A stretch of 64,000 nucleotides of DNA from Bradyrhizobium erythrophlei (GTDB taxonomy: Bacteria > Pseudomonadota > Alphaproteobacteria > Rhizobiales > Xanthobacteraceae), in NCBI RefSeq assembly GCF_900129505.1, contig NZ_LT670818.1:4187001-4251000 (forward strand), written 5' to 3'. Numbering within the stretch: the first letter of the stretch is position 1; every line of letters begins with the position of its first letter. Below, piece by piece: positions 36,291-45,958 of this stretch. The notes under the pieces are model-generated. The model was not told where the DNA came from. It saw nothing but the letters and a program-made list of their open reading frames with translations, and made no database searches. The position numbers and the translations under genes were made by a program.

Positions 36291-39275
36291 CTATCGCAAG
36301 TCCTCGAGCAGCGCGCGCGCAAGCCTGAGGTCTGCGGTTTCGAATCCTTCGGTGAAGCGGTCGTAGACGAGGGCGAGCGTATGGCGGGCCTGATCGCGCT
36401 GCCCGTCTTCGGAAAGCATGCGCGCCAAGGCCATCGAGGACCTCAGCTCCCAGGCTAGGGCAGATTGCGCGCGTGCGACAGTGAGCGCTTCGGTCAGGCA
36501 GTTCATGGCTGATTCACGGTCATGTTGTGCCGCGAGAATCTGAGCCTTGATCCGAAGCAGTTCGGACAAGTTAAATTCCACGCCACCATTTGTCGCGCGC
36601 GCAATAGCTCCATTGATCGTAAGCAGCGCCTCCTCGAATTGCCCGGTCTTGCGCAGGCCCTCCGCCAACCCGCCGATGAAGCCCGTGATCTGGAGATTGT
36701 ACTGTTGAGCGCGCAGGGTCTCCAGCGCGCTCCGTAGCAAATCGAGACCGGCTTCCGGCTCATCTCGGGCGATGGCAAGTTCGCCTTTCAGCGCGATGCC
36801 GAGAGCACGGTACGGTGCAAGCGAGTGTCGTCCGGCGTGTACGATCAGTTGCTCGATGAGGTCGCTGGTTCCTGGCAAATCACCGGTCCACAGTAACAAG
36901 GTCGAGGCATAAACGAGCGAGATGCAAGTCGGAACTGGGTGATCTCGGCTCGCCGCTTCATCGATGGCCCCTCGCACGAATCTGAGAGCCTGATCGGAGA
37001 ATCCACGCAGCCACAAGGCGCGGGCAAGGAAGATCATCGCGATGCTGCGAAAATCAAAGACGAAGAAGTTGGCGTTGAAGGTACCAAGTTCGACCGCGAG
37101 TGCCGTGCCGCGCTCAAGATGGAGTTGTGCCGCGGCCTGGTTGCCTAGAAAGTGGTGAGCATTGCCCACCCAACACTCTGCCCAGACGGTGCCCGCCGGG
37201 TGCTTGGCGGCCTGCGCGATGACGCCGCCCTGTTCCGCGACCGCCAGGGCGCCTCGAACGTCACCAAGTCGGCCAAGAAAGAGGTTCAGACCGACGAGAA
37301 GGCGCAGCTGGCGCGGCCGATCCTCAAGAGCTTCCGCAAGCGCAAGTCCACGCTCGATTGCGACGCGCACCTGATCGTTGTGACCCCTGGTGTACATCGA
37401 CGACATCGCCAGGGCTTGCTGAAGAATCATCTCCTGTCTGGTGCCACGGCTGGCGTCGTCGAGCGCGGCCAGCGCTCGTTCACACCAACCCCTGCATTCT
37501 TCGAACAGCGACAGTCCGAAGAACAGCGGCGCTGCCCAGGTGGCGAGTTCGATGCCGACCGCGGCATCGCCGTTGTCGGACAGCGCCCATCCGAGCGCCG
37601 CCCGCACATTGCCGATATGTGGGGCGTATCCCGAAAGATCGTGTTCGCCGAATAATGACTGGATGATCTCGTCGTGTTCGAGAAACCTGGAATAAAAGAT
37701 CGCATGGCGCCGGGCGATGCGAGCCGCTTCGCCACGCGCTCCGAGTTTGGCAGCGGCGTAGGCGCGCGTGGTGTCGAGCAGCCGATAATATGTCGATTCG
37801 TTGATGACGGTCGTGGATATCAGGGACTTCGCAACCAGGCTCGCGACCGCGTCGGTAGCGTCCGCCTCGTCTACCTCCGTCTCCGACGCAACGGAGCCGG
37901 CGGCCTGAAGCGTGAAGGCCCCGACAAAGACGGACAGCCGGCACAGGACCACCTTCTCGCGCTCCGAAAGTAGGTTGTAACTCCAATCGAGCATCGCATT
38001 CAGCGTCTCGTGCCGCGGCAGCGCGGTGCGACGGCCCTGCCAGAGCAAGCCGAAGCGGTTGTCGAGCAGCTCCGCGGTTTCACGAATCCCAAGGGAGCCG
38101 ACGCGACTTGCCGCGAGCTCAATGGCAAGTGCCACTCCGTCAAGCCGGCGGCAGCTCCGGGCGACGATCGGCGCATCGATATCGCTGAGCGCGGCGCCAT
38201 AGCCGCTCGCCGCGGCCCGTTCCATGAAAAGCTGGGCAGCGGGATACCGAAGCGCTTCCATGGCGGTCAGGCCGGCATTCTCGGGTGGACAATCAAGTGA
38301 GTACAACAGGTGGACATGTTCACCTTCCACCCGGAGGGCTTCGCGGCTGGTCGCCAGGATGTGCGCTTGTGGTGCCTCGCTGACGATGCGTTCGGCCAGT
38401 GCTGCCGCAATGCCGATCACGTGCTCGCAATTGTCGAGCACGAGGAGGATCTTCCTGTCGCCGATAAAGGCCAACAGACTAACGACCGGATCCTGGGTTT
38501 GCACCGCGAACCCGAGTGCCGATGCGATCGCAGTCACCACGAGTTGGGGATCGGTCAGCGCAGCCAGATCGATGAAGAAGACCGCGTCACGGAATCGATC
38601 AGTCAGATTATGAGCGACGGAGATTGCCACGGTCGTTTTGCCGATACCGCCAGGGCCGACGATGCTGACGAAGCGCCACATCTGGATTTGGTGCGCCAAG
38701 GATCGAACCGTGTCATCGCGGCCGACCATCCGCGCTGGTCGCGGCGGCAGCTTTTGAACTCGTTCCGTTGTGGCGATCGCGGTGACCGGAACCGTTCTGG
38801 CGGCCGTCGAGCGTGTGACTGGCGCAACAAAACAATAACCCCTACCGGCAATATTGGATATGTAGCGAGCACCGCCTCGTCCGTCGCCAAGTGCCTTCCG
38901 AAGGGCAGCCATTTGAAAGCGGAGGTTGGCTTCCTCCACCGTCACATCCGGCCACGCGGTCGAGATAAGTTCCTTGTGCGTGACGACTTCCCCGGGCCGC
39001 TCCGCGAGTGCGATCAGGATGTCGAGCGCGCGGCCACCGAGCGGTATCGGTTCGTCACCCTTCTTGAGCAGCCTCTCGGCCGTAAACAGGCTGAACGGGC
39101 CGAAAGAAAGCACGTCCTTGGGCAGTGGGTTGCGACGATGATTTTCTGACGTCTGTTCGTCCCGCGAAACTCTTCGCTGCAGGCCATTGCAGCTCACCGA
39201 AAATGCTAGTCCCATATCCCATATAGGGTCATCACGAATTGGTGATGTTCTCATCCAGGTAGATCCGAACCGCAT
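36291..39275 (-). CDS. Winged-helix/STAND-type NTPase/TPR transcriptional regulator (downstream paralogue)
   Basis: A regulator of up to 994 residues: OmpR/PhoB-type winged helix (DVLSFGPFSLF to GRGYCFVAP), an NTPase domain with Walker A GPGGIGKTT and Walker B ILLVLDNCEHVIG, then the conserved LDGVALAIELAASRVGSLG, and about 450 residues of TPR-like helices. Such proteins are large signal-sensing activators resembling AfsR or MalT in layout. It is a close paralogue of 39447-42311. At the place where the paralogue has its ATG this gene has ACG (39150-39152), so the real start is unclear: ATG 39215 or 39275, or a GTG between. Ligand unknown. Confidence 0.85.
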   Translation of the reverse strand: MRFGSTWMRTSPIRDDPIWDMGLAFSVSCNGLQRRVSRDEQTSENHRRNPLPKDVLSFGPFSLFTAERLLKKGDEPIPLGGRALDILIALAERPGEVVTHKELISTAWPDVTVEEANLRFQMAALRKALGDGRGGARYISNIAGRGYCFVAPVTRSTAARTVPVTAIATTERVQKLPPRPARMVGRDDTVRSLAHQIQMWRFVSIVGPGGIGKTTVAISVAHNLTDRFRDAVFFIDLAALTDPQLVVTAIASALGFAVQTQDPVVSLLAFIGDRKILLVLDNCEHVIGIAAALAERIVSEAPQAHILATSREALRVEGEHVHLLYSLDCPPENAGLTAMEALRYPAAQLFMERAAASGYGAALSDIDAPIVARSCRRLDGVALAIELAASRVGSLGIRETAELLDNRFGLLWQGRRTALPRHETLNAMLDWSYNLLSEREKVVLCRLSVFVGAFTLQAAGSVASETEVDEADATDAVASLVAKSLISTTVINESTYYRLLDTTRAYAAAKLGARGEAARIARRHAIFYSRFLEHDEIIQSLFGEHDLSGYAPHIGNVRAALGWALSDNGDAAVGIELATWAAPLFFGLSLFEECRGWCERALAALDDASRGTRQEMILQQALAMSSMYTRGHNDQVRVAIERGLALAEALEDRPRQLRLLVGLNLFLGRLGDVRGALAVAEQGGVIAQAAKHPAGTVWAECWVGNAHHFLGNQAAAQLHLERGTALAVELGTFNANFFVFDFRSIAMIFLARALWLRGFSDQALRFVRGAIDEAASRDHPVPTCISLVYASTLLLWTGDLPGTSDLIEQLIVHAGRHSLAPYRALGIALKGELAIARDEPEAGLDLLRSALETLRAQQYNLQITGFIGGLAEGLRKTGQFEEALLTINGAIARATNGGVEFNLSELLRIKAQILAAQHDRESAMNCLTEALTVARAQSALAWELRSSMALARMLSEDGQRDQARHTLALVYDRFTEGFETADLRLARALLEDLR

Positions 39276-39446
39276 ATGAGTTCGAGACGTTCGGACCGCG
39301 CGTCATATAGAATGGCATATAGATCGCAGCTGGCGCCACAAGATGAATGCGGTGGAGTTGCGCGTCGGCAATGCTCAGATCCGCCCGAGCCTGCGCCACC
39401 CCGTAGAAAGAATGATATCGTGGCTACCAGCGGTGCTGTGGAGCGG

Positions 39447-42311
39447 CTAAAATGCCTGTCGCAAATCCTCAATGATCGCCCGCGCCAGCTTGAGATCCGC
39501 GGTGTCGAATCCTTCCGTGAAGCGGTCGTAGACGAGAGCCAGCGCATGCCGGGCCTGATCGCGCTGGCCGTCTTCGGAGAGCAGGCGGGCCAGCACCATT
39601 GTCGTCCTCAGCTCCAGGGCGAGCGCAGATTGCTCGCGTGCGATAGTGAGCGCTTCGGTCAGGCAGTTCAGGGCGGATTCACGGTCATGTTGTGCTACGA
39701 GAATCTGCGATTTAATCCGGAGCAGTTCGGACAAGTTAGATTCCGCTCCACTATTTTTCGCACGCGCAATGGCTCCATTGACCGTAAAATGTGCCTCTTC
39801 GAATTGCCGGGTCTTACGCAAGCCTTCCGCCAACGCGCCGATGAAATCTGTGATGAGGATATTGTACTGCTGGGCGCGCAGGGACTCCAGCGCGCTCTGT
39901 AGCAAATCGAGACCGGCTTCCGGCTCATCTCGGGCGATGGCAAGTTCGCCTTTCAGCGCGATGCCGCCGGCACGGTACGGCTCCAGCGAGTATCGTCCAG
40001 CATATGCGATCAGTTGCTCAATGAAGTCGCCGGCTTTTAGTAAATTACCGGTCCACAGTTGCAACATCGAGGCATAAACCAGCGAAACGCAAATCGGAAC
40101 TGGGTGATGCCGGCTCGCCGCTTCATGGCTAGCCTTTTGCTCGATTTTGAGCGCGCGATCAGAGAAACCACGCAGCCACAAGGTGCGGGCGAGGCCGACG
40201 AGCGCGCGGATGCGCTGATCAAGACCGAAGAAATTGACGCTGAAGGTATCAAGCTCGACCGCGAGTGCCATGCCGTGCTCAAGATGGAGCTGTGCCGCGG
40301 CCTGGTTGCCCAGAAAGTGGTGAGTAATGCCCACCCTCCACTCCGCCCAGACGGTGCCTGTCGGTAGCTTGGCAGCCTGCGCGATGGCGCGGCCTCGTTC
40401 CGCGACCGCCATGGCGTCGCGGAGGTCGCCGAGCCGATGAAGAAAAAGGTTCAGACCGAAGAGAAGGCGCAGTTGGCGCCCATGGTCCTGGCAAGCTTCC
40501 GCCAGCGCAAGTCCACGCTCGAGTTCGGCCCGAACCTGATCGCTGTGACCCCTGGTGAGCATCGACGCCAGCGCTAGGGCTTCCTGAAGAACCATCTCCT
40601 GTCTGGTGCCTCGGCTGGCGTCGTCGAGCACGGCCAGCGCCCGTTTACACCAACCCCTGCATTCCTCGAACAGCGACAGTCTGATGAACAGCGGCGCCGC
40701 CCAAGTGGCGAGCTCGATGCCGACCGCGGCATCGCCATGGTCTGACAGCGCCCATCCGAGTGCCGCCCGCACGTTGCCGATATGTGGGGCGTATCCCGAA
40801 AGATCATGTTCGCCGAACAATGACTGGATGATCTCGTCACGTTCGAGAAACCTGGAATAAAAGATCGCATGGCGCCGGGCGATGCGAGCCGCTTCGCCGC
40901 GCCCTGCGAGTCTGGTAGCGGCGTAGGTGCGCGTGGTGTCGAGCAGCCGATAGTAGGTCGATTCGTTGATGACGGTCGTGGATACCAGGGATTTTGCAAC
41001 AAGGCTCGCGACCGCATCGATAACCTCTGCCTCGTCTGCGTCTGTCTCCGACGCAACGGAGCCGGCGGCCTGACGCGTGAAGCCCCCGACAAACACTGAC
41101 AGCCGGCACAGCACCACCTTCTCGCGCTCCGAAAGCAGGCTGTGACTCCAATCGAGCATCGCGTTCAAGGTCTCGTGCCGCGGCAGCGCGGTGCGGCGGC
41201 CCTGCCAGAGCAAGCCGAAGCGGTTGTCGAGCAGCTCCGCAACTCCACGAATCCCAAGGGAGCCAACGCGACTGGCCGCGAGCTCAATGGCAAGTGCGAT
41301 CCCGTCGAGCCGGCGGCAGCTCCGGGCTACTATCGGCGCATCGATATCGCTCAGCTCGGCGCCATAGCCGCTCGCCGCGGCCCGCTCCATGAAAAGCTGG
41401 GCAGCGGGATACCGGAGCGCTTCCGTCGCAGTCAGGCCGGCATCCTCGGGGGGACAATCAAGTGAGTACAATAGGTGGACATGTTCACCTTCGACCCGGA
41501 GCGCTTCGCGGCTGGTCGCCAGGATGTGCGCTTGTGGCGCCTCGCTGACGACGCGTTCGGCCAGTGCGGCCGCAGCGCCGATCACGTGATCGCAATTGTC
41601 GAGCACGAGGAGGATCTTCCTGTCGCCAATAAAGGCCAGCAGACCAACGAGCGGGTCCTGGGTTTGCACCATGAACCCGAGTGCCGATGCGATCGCAGTC
41701 ACCACGAGTTGGGGATCGGTCAGAGCAGCCAGATCGATGAAGAAGACCGCACCACGGAATCCATCAATCAGCGCATGAGCGACGGAGATTGCCACGGTGG
41801 TTTTGCCGACACCGCCGGGACCGACGATACTGACGAAGCGCCACTCCTGAAGTTGCTGCGTCAACGCTCTAACGGTGTCATCACGGCCGACCATTCGCGC
41901 TAGTCGCGGCGGCAGCTTCTGAACTCGTTCTGTGGTGGTGATCCCGGTGACCGGAGCCGTTTGCCTAGCACTCGAGCGTGTGACTGGCGCAACAAAACAA
42001 TAACCCCTACCGGAAATATTGGATATGTAGCGAGCGCCGTCTCGCCCGTCACCAAGCGCCCTGCGAAGGGCAGCCATTTGAAAGCGGAGATTGGCTTCCT
42101 CAACCGTCACATCCGGCCACACCGTTGAAATTAGGTCCTTGCGGGTGACAACTTCCCCAGGCCGCTCCGCGAGTGCGATCAGGATGTCGAGCGCGCGGCC
42201 GCCGAGCGGTATCGGCTCGTCCCCCTTCTTCAGCAGCCTCTCGGCCGCAAACAGGCTGAACGGGCCAAAAGAGAGAACGTCCTTGGGTTCTGGCTTGCGG
42301 TGATCACTCAT
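39447..42311 (-). CDS. Winged-helix/STAND-type NTPase/TPR transcriptional regulator (upstream paralogue)
   Basis: A 954-residue regulator. Winged helix at about 11-110 with LGGRALDILIALAERPGEVV and VTVEEANLRFQMAALRRALG; Walker A GPGGVGKTT at about 164-172; Walker B ILLVLDNCDHV at about 233; a sensor-like ILATSREALRVEGEHVHLL; then TPR-type helices to the end, including LERGLALAEACQDHGRQLRL. DNA binding would be controlled by nucleotide and an unknown ligand. Its ATG overlaps the stop of the small winged-helix gene upstream (ATGA), so they are co-translated. The downstream paralogue follows after 170 bases. Confidence 0.88.
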   Translation of the reverse strand: MSDHRKPEPKDVLSFGPFSLFAAERLLKKGDEPIPLGGRALDILIALAERPGEVVTRKDLISTVWPDVTVEEANLRFQMAALRRALGDGRDGARYISNISGRGYCFVAPVTRSSARQTAPVTGITTTERVQKLPPRLARMVGRDDTVRALTQQLQEWRFVSIVGPGGVGKTTVAISVAHALIDGFRGAVFFIDLAALTDPQLVVTAIASALGFMVQTQDPLVGLLAFIGDRKILLVLDNCDHVIGAAAALAERVVSEAPQAHILATSREALRVEGEHVHLLYSLDCPPEDAGLTATEALRYPAAQLFMERAAASGYGAELSDIDAPIVARSCRRLDGIALAIELAASRVGSLGIRGVAELLDNRFGLLWQGRRTALPRHETLNAMLDWSHSLLSEREKVVLCRLSVFVGGFTRQAAGSVASETDADEAEVIDAVASLVAKSLVSTTVINESTYYRLLDTTRTYAATRLAGRGEAARIARRHAIFYSRFLERDEIIQSLFGEHDLSGYAPHIGNVRAALGWALSDHGDAAVGIELATWAAPLFIRLSLFEECRGWCKRALAVLDDASRGTRQEMVLQEALALASMLTRGHSDQVRAELERGLALAEACQDHGRQLRLLFGLNLFLHRLGDLRDAMAVAERGRAIAQAAKLPTGTVWAEWRVGITHHFLGNQAAAQLHLEHGMALAVELDTFSVNFFGLDQRIRALVGLARTLWLRGFSDRALKIEQKASHEAASRHHPVPICVSLVYASMLQLWTGNLLKAGDFIEQLIAYAGRYSLEPYRAGGIALKGELAIARDEPEAGLDLLQSALESLRAQQYNILITDFIGALAEGLRKTRQFEEAHFTVNGAIARAKNSGAESNLSELLRIKSQILVAQHDRESALNCLTEALTIAREQSALALELRTTMVLARLLSEDGQRDQARHALALVYDRFTEGFDTADLKLARAIIEDLRQAF

Positions 42312-42727
42312 ACGCGTTGTCCGCGGTCGCGCTTAAACATTCCGATCAGGGGGGGTGGACGGTTGGCGTGCGGAAAACGAGCCGAAGCCGCAATCTCCTC
42401 GACCCGATCGCCCGCTACAAAACAATAGCCTCGCGCCCTCAAGGTCGCGATGTCTCGCGCGTCGTCCTTTGCGTAACCAAACGCCTTGCGCAGGTCGACG
42501 ATGTGAAACCGAAGACTGCCTTCTTCCACTATGACATCAGGACAGACCCGCGCCAGCAGATCGTTCTTGCTCACGACATCGCACGGACGGGACACCAGCT
42601 CCATTAAAATGTCGAGAGTTCGCGCGCCCAATTCGATGCCGTCTTCCACGAGGAGTCGTCGGCTCGCATCCAAGCTGAAAAGCCTCAACGATGTTGCGTC
42701 TCTGGTCTCCGTCACCGGTTCCATCAT
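42308..42727 (-). CDS. Stand-alone OmpR/PhoB-type winged-helix protein
   Basis: A 139-residue protein consisting of one winged-helix domain: LFSLDASRRLLVEDGIELGA, the helix RTLDILMELVSRPCDVVSKN, the recognition helix GSLRFHIVDLRKAFGY and the wing TLRARGYCFVAG. It lacks receiver, NTPase and TPR parts. It is only distantly similar to the winged helix of the two large regulators and overlaps the start of the first one by 4 bases. It may be a true small DNA-binding partner, or the surviving head of a third, truncated regulator. Confidence 0.75.
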   Translation of the reverse strand: MMEPVTETRDATSLRLFSLDASRRLLVEDGIELGARTLDILMELVSRPCDVVSKNDLLARVCPDVIVEEGSLRFHIVDLRKAFGYAKDDARDIATLRARGYCFVAGDRVEEIAASARFPHANRPPPLIGMFKRDRGQRV

Positions 42728-43002
42728 GGCGTCATCTTTCGTAGCCGCCTGACCACCTGGTTTTGACTTTAAGCCAAGGATCGGTTCCGCACAATCAGGA
42801 TGGGAACCTGCTGTTGTTGCCAGACAAGCTTTGCGAGTTGCTGCCGCTGACGATAACTAACAACATCTTACGATATCAAACGAGCATTCCCACGGCTCCT
42901 GCGTAAATCCTTGCAGTAGGCAGCGGATTGCGGCGGAGCGGAAACTCCCCTCACTGCAGTTGCAACGATCGGCCAATATTCAAATGGCCAAGGAGAAATC
43001 AG

Positions 43003-43410
43003 ATGGCTGTTACACCTGACTTCGTTCGTGAAATATTCAAAGATCTGGAGGAAAGCGACGGAGCCGCCTTTTTTACACATGTCGCTGACGACGTCGATTG
43101 GACCGTGATGGGTACTCATCCGCTCGCCGGTCGCTATCGCAGCAAGGCGGACTTTATCGCCGGTACCTTTACCAAACTGGGCAAAGTGCTTCCGCAAGGA
43201 ACTCAACTCCACTTGGAATATCTCATCGTCAAAGGCGACCAAGCGGTGGTCGAGCTCCATTCCCTGGCGTCGGCACGGAACGGCATGAGATTCGACAATC
43301 GTTACTGTTGGATCCTCTTTTTCGAGGCCGACAAGATCGTGCGAGTTCGAGCTTATCTCGACTCGGCTCTGGTCGCCCAGCTTTTCAAAGAGAATCCGGT
43401 CGCCGCCTAG
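43003..43410 (+). CDS. SnoaL-like (NTF2-fold) protein
   Basis: A 135-residue NTF2-fold protein: DFVREIFKDLEESDGAAFFT, VADDVDWTVMGTHPLAGRYR, then sheet strands VVELHSLASARNGMRFDNRY and WILFFEADKIVRVRAYLDSA. ATG 43003 has an AAGGAGAAA site. It is the first gene on the plus strand ahead of the AEC carrier and CoA-pathway genes and may be a small isomerase or dehydratase of that pathway; this is inference from position. It is divergent from the regulator cluster across a 275-bp gap. Confidence 0.82.
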   Translation: MAVTPDFVREIFKDLEESDGAAFFTHVADDVDWTVMGTHPLAGRYRSKADFIAGTFTKLGKVLPQGTQLHLEYLIVKGDQAVVELHSLASARNGMRFDNRYCWILFFEADKIVRVRAYLDSALVAQLFKENPVAA

Positions 43411-43534
43411 TCCAGACGCCTGCGCACGAGCTCGCCTCCAGCGCTCTCTCAGAGCGGCGCCCGAGGCCGAGAGCACCCGAAGCGTCTTGGCATTGCACCT
43501 GAATTGAGACGCCAAGTGGTCGAGGACAACCTTA

Positions 43535-44500
43535 ATGCTGTACACCATATTGGGCGCACTCCTGCCGATGGTCGTCACCTTCGTGCTCGGCTTCATAGCG
43601 TCGTGGCATCACGACCTCGGGCGGAACGATGCCTCGATCCTGAATCGGATGGTTCTGCTTTACGCCGTCCCGCTGGCGCTTTTTGCTGGAACGGTCGCGA
43701 CGTCCCGCGCAGCACTCAGTCAAGACATCCCGCTGGTCATCGCTTTGTGCTTCGCCATTATTGGTCTCTACGGTGTGGTGTTTCTGTTCTCTCGTATCAT
43801 CCTTCGCTTCCCAACGGGCATCAGCGCGCTCCACGCGCTGACGGCTTCCGCGCCAGCAGTGCCCTTCGTGGGCCCGGCCGTCCTCGGTGATCTGTTCGGA
43901 GGGCTCAGCGCCATTCCGATCGCGATAGCCAGTCTCGTCATCAACCTCACCGTCGTGCCAGTCACGATTCTTCTTCTCGCACTGGATACGGCCGCGAGAG
44001 ACCCACAGGGAGCGAGCTTGGCGGCGCAGGACAAAGAGTATTTGGCCTCGCCCGCAGCCAAACTTGCGGAGACGGTCAAACAGCCGCTTGTTTGGGCACC
44101 CGTACTCGCTTTCGTGGTGGTGCTGAGCGGGCTCCACATTCCTCAGCTCATCATCCACTCGCTTTCGCTGCTGGGAGGCGCTTCCGCGGGCGTCGCGCTG
44201 TTTGCCAGCGGGATCGTGCTCGCGTCCGGAAAAATCAGAGCCAATTCGCATGTCCTGTTTCTCGTATTCCTGAAAAACATCCTGCAGCCCGCCCTGGTCT
44301 TGGGCGGATTGCGATGGGTCGGCTACGGCAAAACTATTGTTAGCGAGGCGGTGCTGACGACGGCGATTCCAACCATGCCCATAGTGATCATGCTCGCTCT
44401 GCAATACCGCGTCGAGCAGGAGGACGCAGCTTCCGCCGTATTCCTCAGCGTGATCGGCTCGATCGTTACGATGGGGGTTTTCATCGCCCTGACGTCCTAG
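43535..44500 (+). CDS. AEC-family carboxylate transporter
   Basis: A 321-residue membrane protein of the auxin-efflux-carrier family with ten predicted helices in two repeats (LYTILGALLPMVVTFVLGF at the start; GGASAGVALFASGIVLASG in the second half). Relatives in proteobacteria carry malonate and similar small dicarboxylates. Its place before genes for C5-dicarboxylate-type CoA chemistry suggests uptake of that substrate. It is only remotely similar to the mdcF product in this window. Confidence 0.87.
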   Translation: MLYTILGALLPMVVTFVLGFIASWHHDLGRNDASILNRMVLLYAVPLALFAGTVATSRAALSQDIPLVIALCFAIIGLYGVVFLFSRIILRFPTGISALHALTASAPAVPFVGPAVLGDLFGGLSAIPIAIASLVINLTVVPVTILLLALDTAARDPQGASLAAQDKEYLASPAAKLAETVKQPLVWAPVLAFVVVLSGLHIPQLIIHSLSLLGGASAGVALFASGIVLASGKIRANSHVLFLVFLKNILQPALVLGGLRWVGYGKTIVSEAVLTTAIPTMPIVIMLALQYRVEQEDAASAVFLSVIGSIVTMGVFIALTS

Positions 44501-44539
44501 CGACGCCAGCCTGTCCACTGAAAAAGGAAAATTCCAAAC

Positions 44540-45958
44540 ATGACCCAAGTCGAAGCTCTCGCCAGGTACGCCGCTCGTGCCAAATTCGACGACCTCTCGG
44601 TCGAATCGCGCAAGCAACTGCCGGTTCACATCCTGGATTCGCTGGGCTGCTGCATCGCCGCCCTTGGGGCCGGCCCTGTTCAGGCCTGTCGCGAACAGAT
44701 TGCAGAGTTTGGTGGCACCGGCCCGTCCACGCTGATCGGTGGTGGAAAGGCGAACCCGATCTACGCCGCGTTCTGGCACACCGCACTCGTGCGCTACGTT
44801 GATTTCATGGACAACTTCCTGGCCCAGCACGAAACCTGCCACACGGCAGACAATTTCGGCGTGGCGCTAACGATTGCCGACTACGTCGGCGGCACTGGCC
44901 GCGACCTGATGCTCGGGGTGGCCCTGGGCTACACGGTGCAGTCGCGGTTCGTTGATCATGCCAACTTCATGACGCGCGGCTTCGACCACACAGCGCAACT
45001 AGCCTTCTCGCACAACGCCGCTGCTGGGCGACTGCTTGGCTTGAGTGAGCAGCAGATTGGTCACGCCATCGCGATGGCCGCGGTCAGCGATGCGTCATTC
45101 GCTGTGGTTCGGGCAAAGCCGCTCTCGCAGTGGAAAGGTCTCGCCTCGGCGCAGTCGGCGCTCGGTGCCATGAACACGCTCTTCCTTGCCCGGCGCGGCG
45201 TGGAAGGGCCGCTGCAAGTGATCGAGGGCCCGCTGGGGATTGACCACCTTCTCGGGATGAAGATCGACATCGATTGGGACAAGCAGGGATATGACGGCGT
45301 CACGGAGAGCACCATCAAGAAGTACAACTCCATGATCCACACGCAGTCCGCGGTCCATTGCATGGTCGAACTGGCGAGGCAGAAAGGACTCGATCCCAAC
45401 AAGATTGTCTCGATCGAGGCAGAGGTGTTCCAACTCGCTTTCGACTTCGCTGGTGGCGGCCTTTACGGCGTGGACAAAGTCATCCGTACCAAGGAACAGG
45501 CGGATCACAGCTTGCCGTACCTGCTTTCGGTCGCCCTAATCGATGGCGATGTGACGCCGGCACAATTCAAGCCGGACCGTATCGCCAAGCCCGATGTGCA
45601 AGCGTTGCTAAAGAAGGTTTCGGCCCGTCCGAACCACGAATTCACGGCTCAATATCCCCGGAAGATGCCCGCCAAGATCACTGTCCGATTTCAAGATGGG
45701 ACAGTGATCGAGCACGAGGTCCAAGACTACCCGGGTCTCGCTTCCCGTCCGTTCACATGGGAGGAATCCGTTGAGAAATTCGACGGGCTCGTAGTCGGTC
45801 GCATCGACGCGGGGCTAAGTCGGGAGATAAAGGACGCCGTGCTTTCGCTCGAAAGCATCCAGGTTCGGGATTTGCTGAAACTGCTCAGCTACGCAAAGGC
45901 ACCTGGCGGAGAGGTCGGTGATGCGGGCCGCAGCTTATCCAGAAAGGAAACCGCATGA
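44540..45958 (+). CDS. MmgE/PrpD-family protein
   Basis: A 472-residue protein of the family that includes 2-methylcitrate dehydratase (PrpD) and cis-aconitate decarboxylase (the itaconate-forming CAD/IRG1). Visible are ILDSLGCCIAALGAGPVQAC, the central HTALVRYVDFMDNFLAQHETCHTADN-type region in which family active-site Asp and His lie, GFDHTAQLAFSHNAAAGRLL and IKKYNSMIHTQSAVHCMVE. The final motif is ITVRFQDGTVIEHEV. It overlaps the CoA-ester lyase gene by 4 bases. Dehydratase, isomerase and decarboxylase roles are all possible; context points to itaconate or a related C5/C6 acid. Confidence 0.85.
   Translation: MTQVEALARYAARAKFDDLSVESRKQLPVHILDSLGCCIAALGAGPVQACREQIAEFGGTGPSTLIGGGKANPIYAAFWHTALVRYVDFMDNFLAQHETCHTADNFGVALTIADYVGGTGRDLMLGVALGYTVQSRFVDHANFMTRGFDHTAQLAFSHNAAAGRLLGLSEQQIGHAIAMAAVSDASFAVVRAKPLSQWKGLASAQSALGAMNTLFLARRGVEGPLQVIEGPLGIDHLLGMKIDIDWDKQGYDGVTESTIKKYNSMIHTQSAVHCMVELARQKGLDPNKIVSIEAEVFQLAFDFAGGGLYGVDKVIRTKEQADHSLPYLLSVALIDGDVTPAQFKPDRIAKPDVQALLKKVSARPNHEFTAQYPRKMPAKITVRFQDGTVIEHEVQDYPGLASRPFTWEESVEKFDGLVVGRIDAGLSREIKDAVLSLESIQVRDLLKLLSYAKAPGGEVGDAGRSLSRKETA

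Noticed and set aside
43532..44842. 436-codon minus-strand frame opposite the AEC carrier
   Set aside because: Antisense shadow rich in Arg, Asp and His; the plus strand encodes a clean membrane protein.
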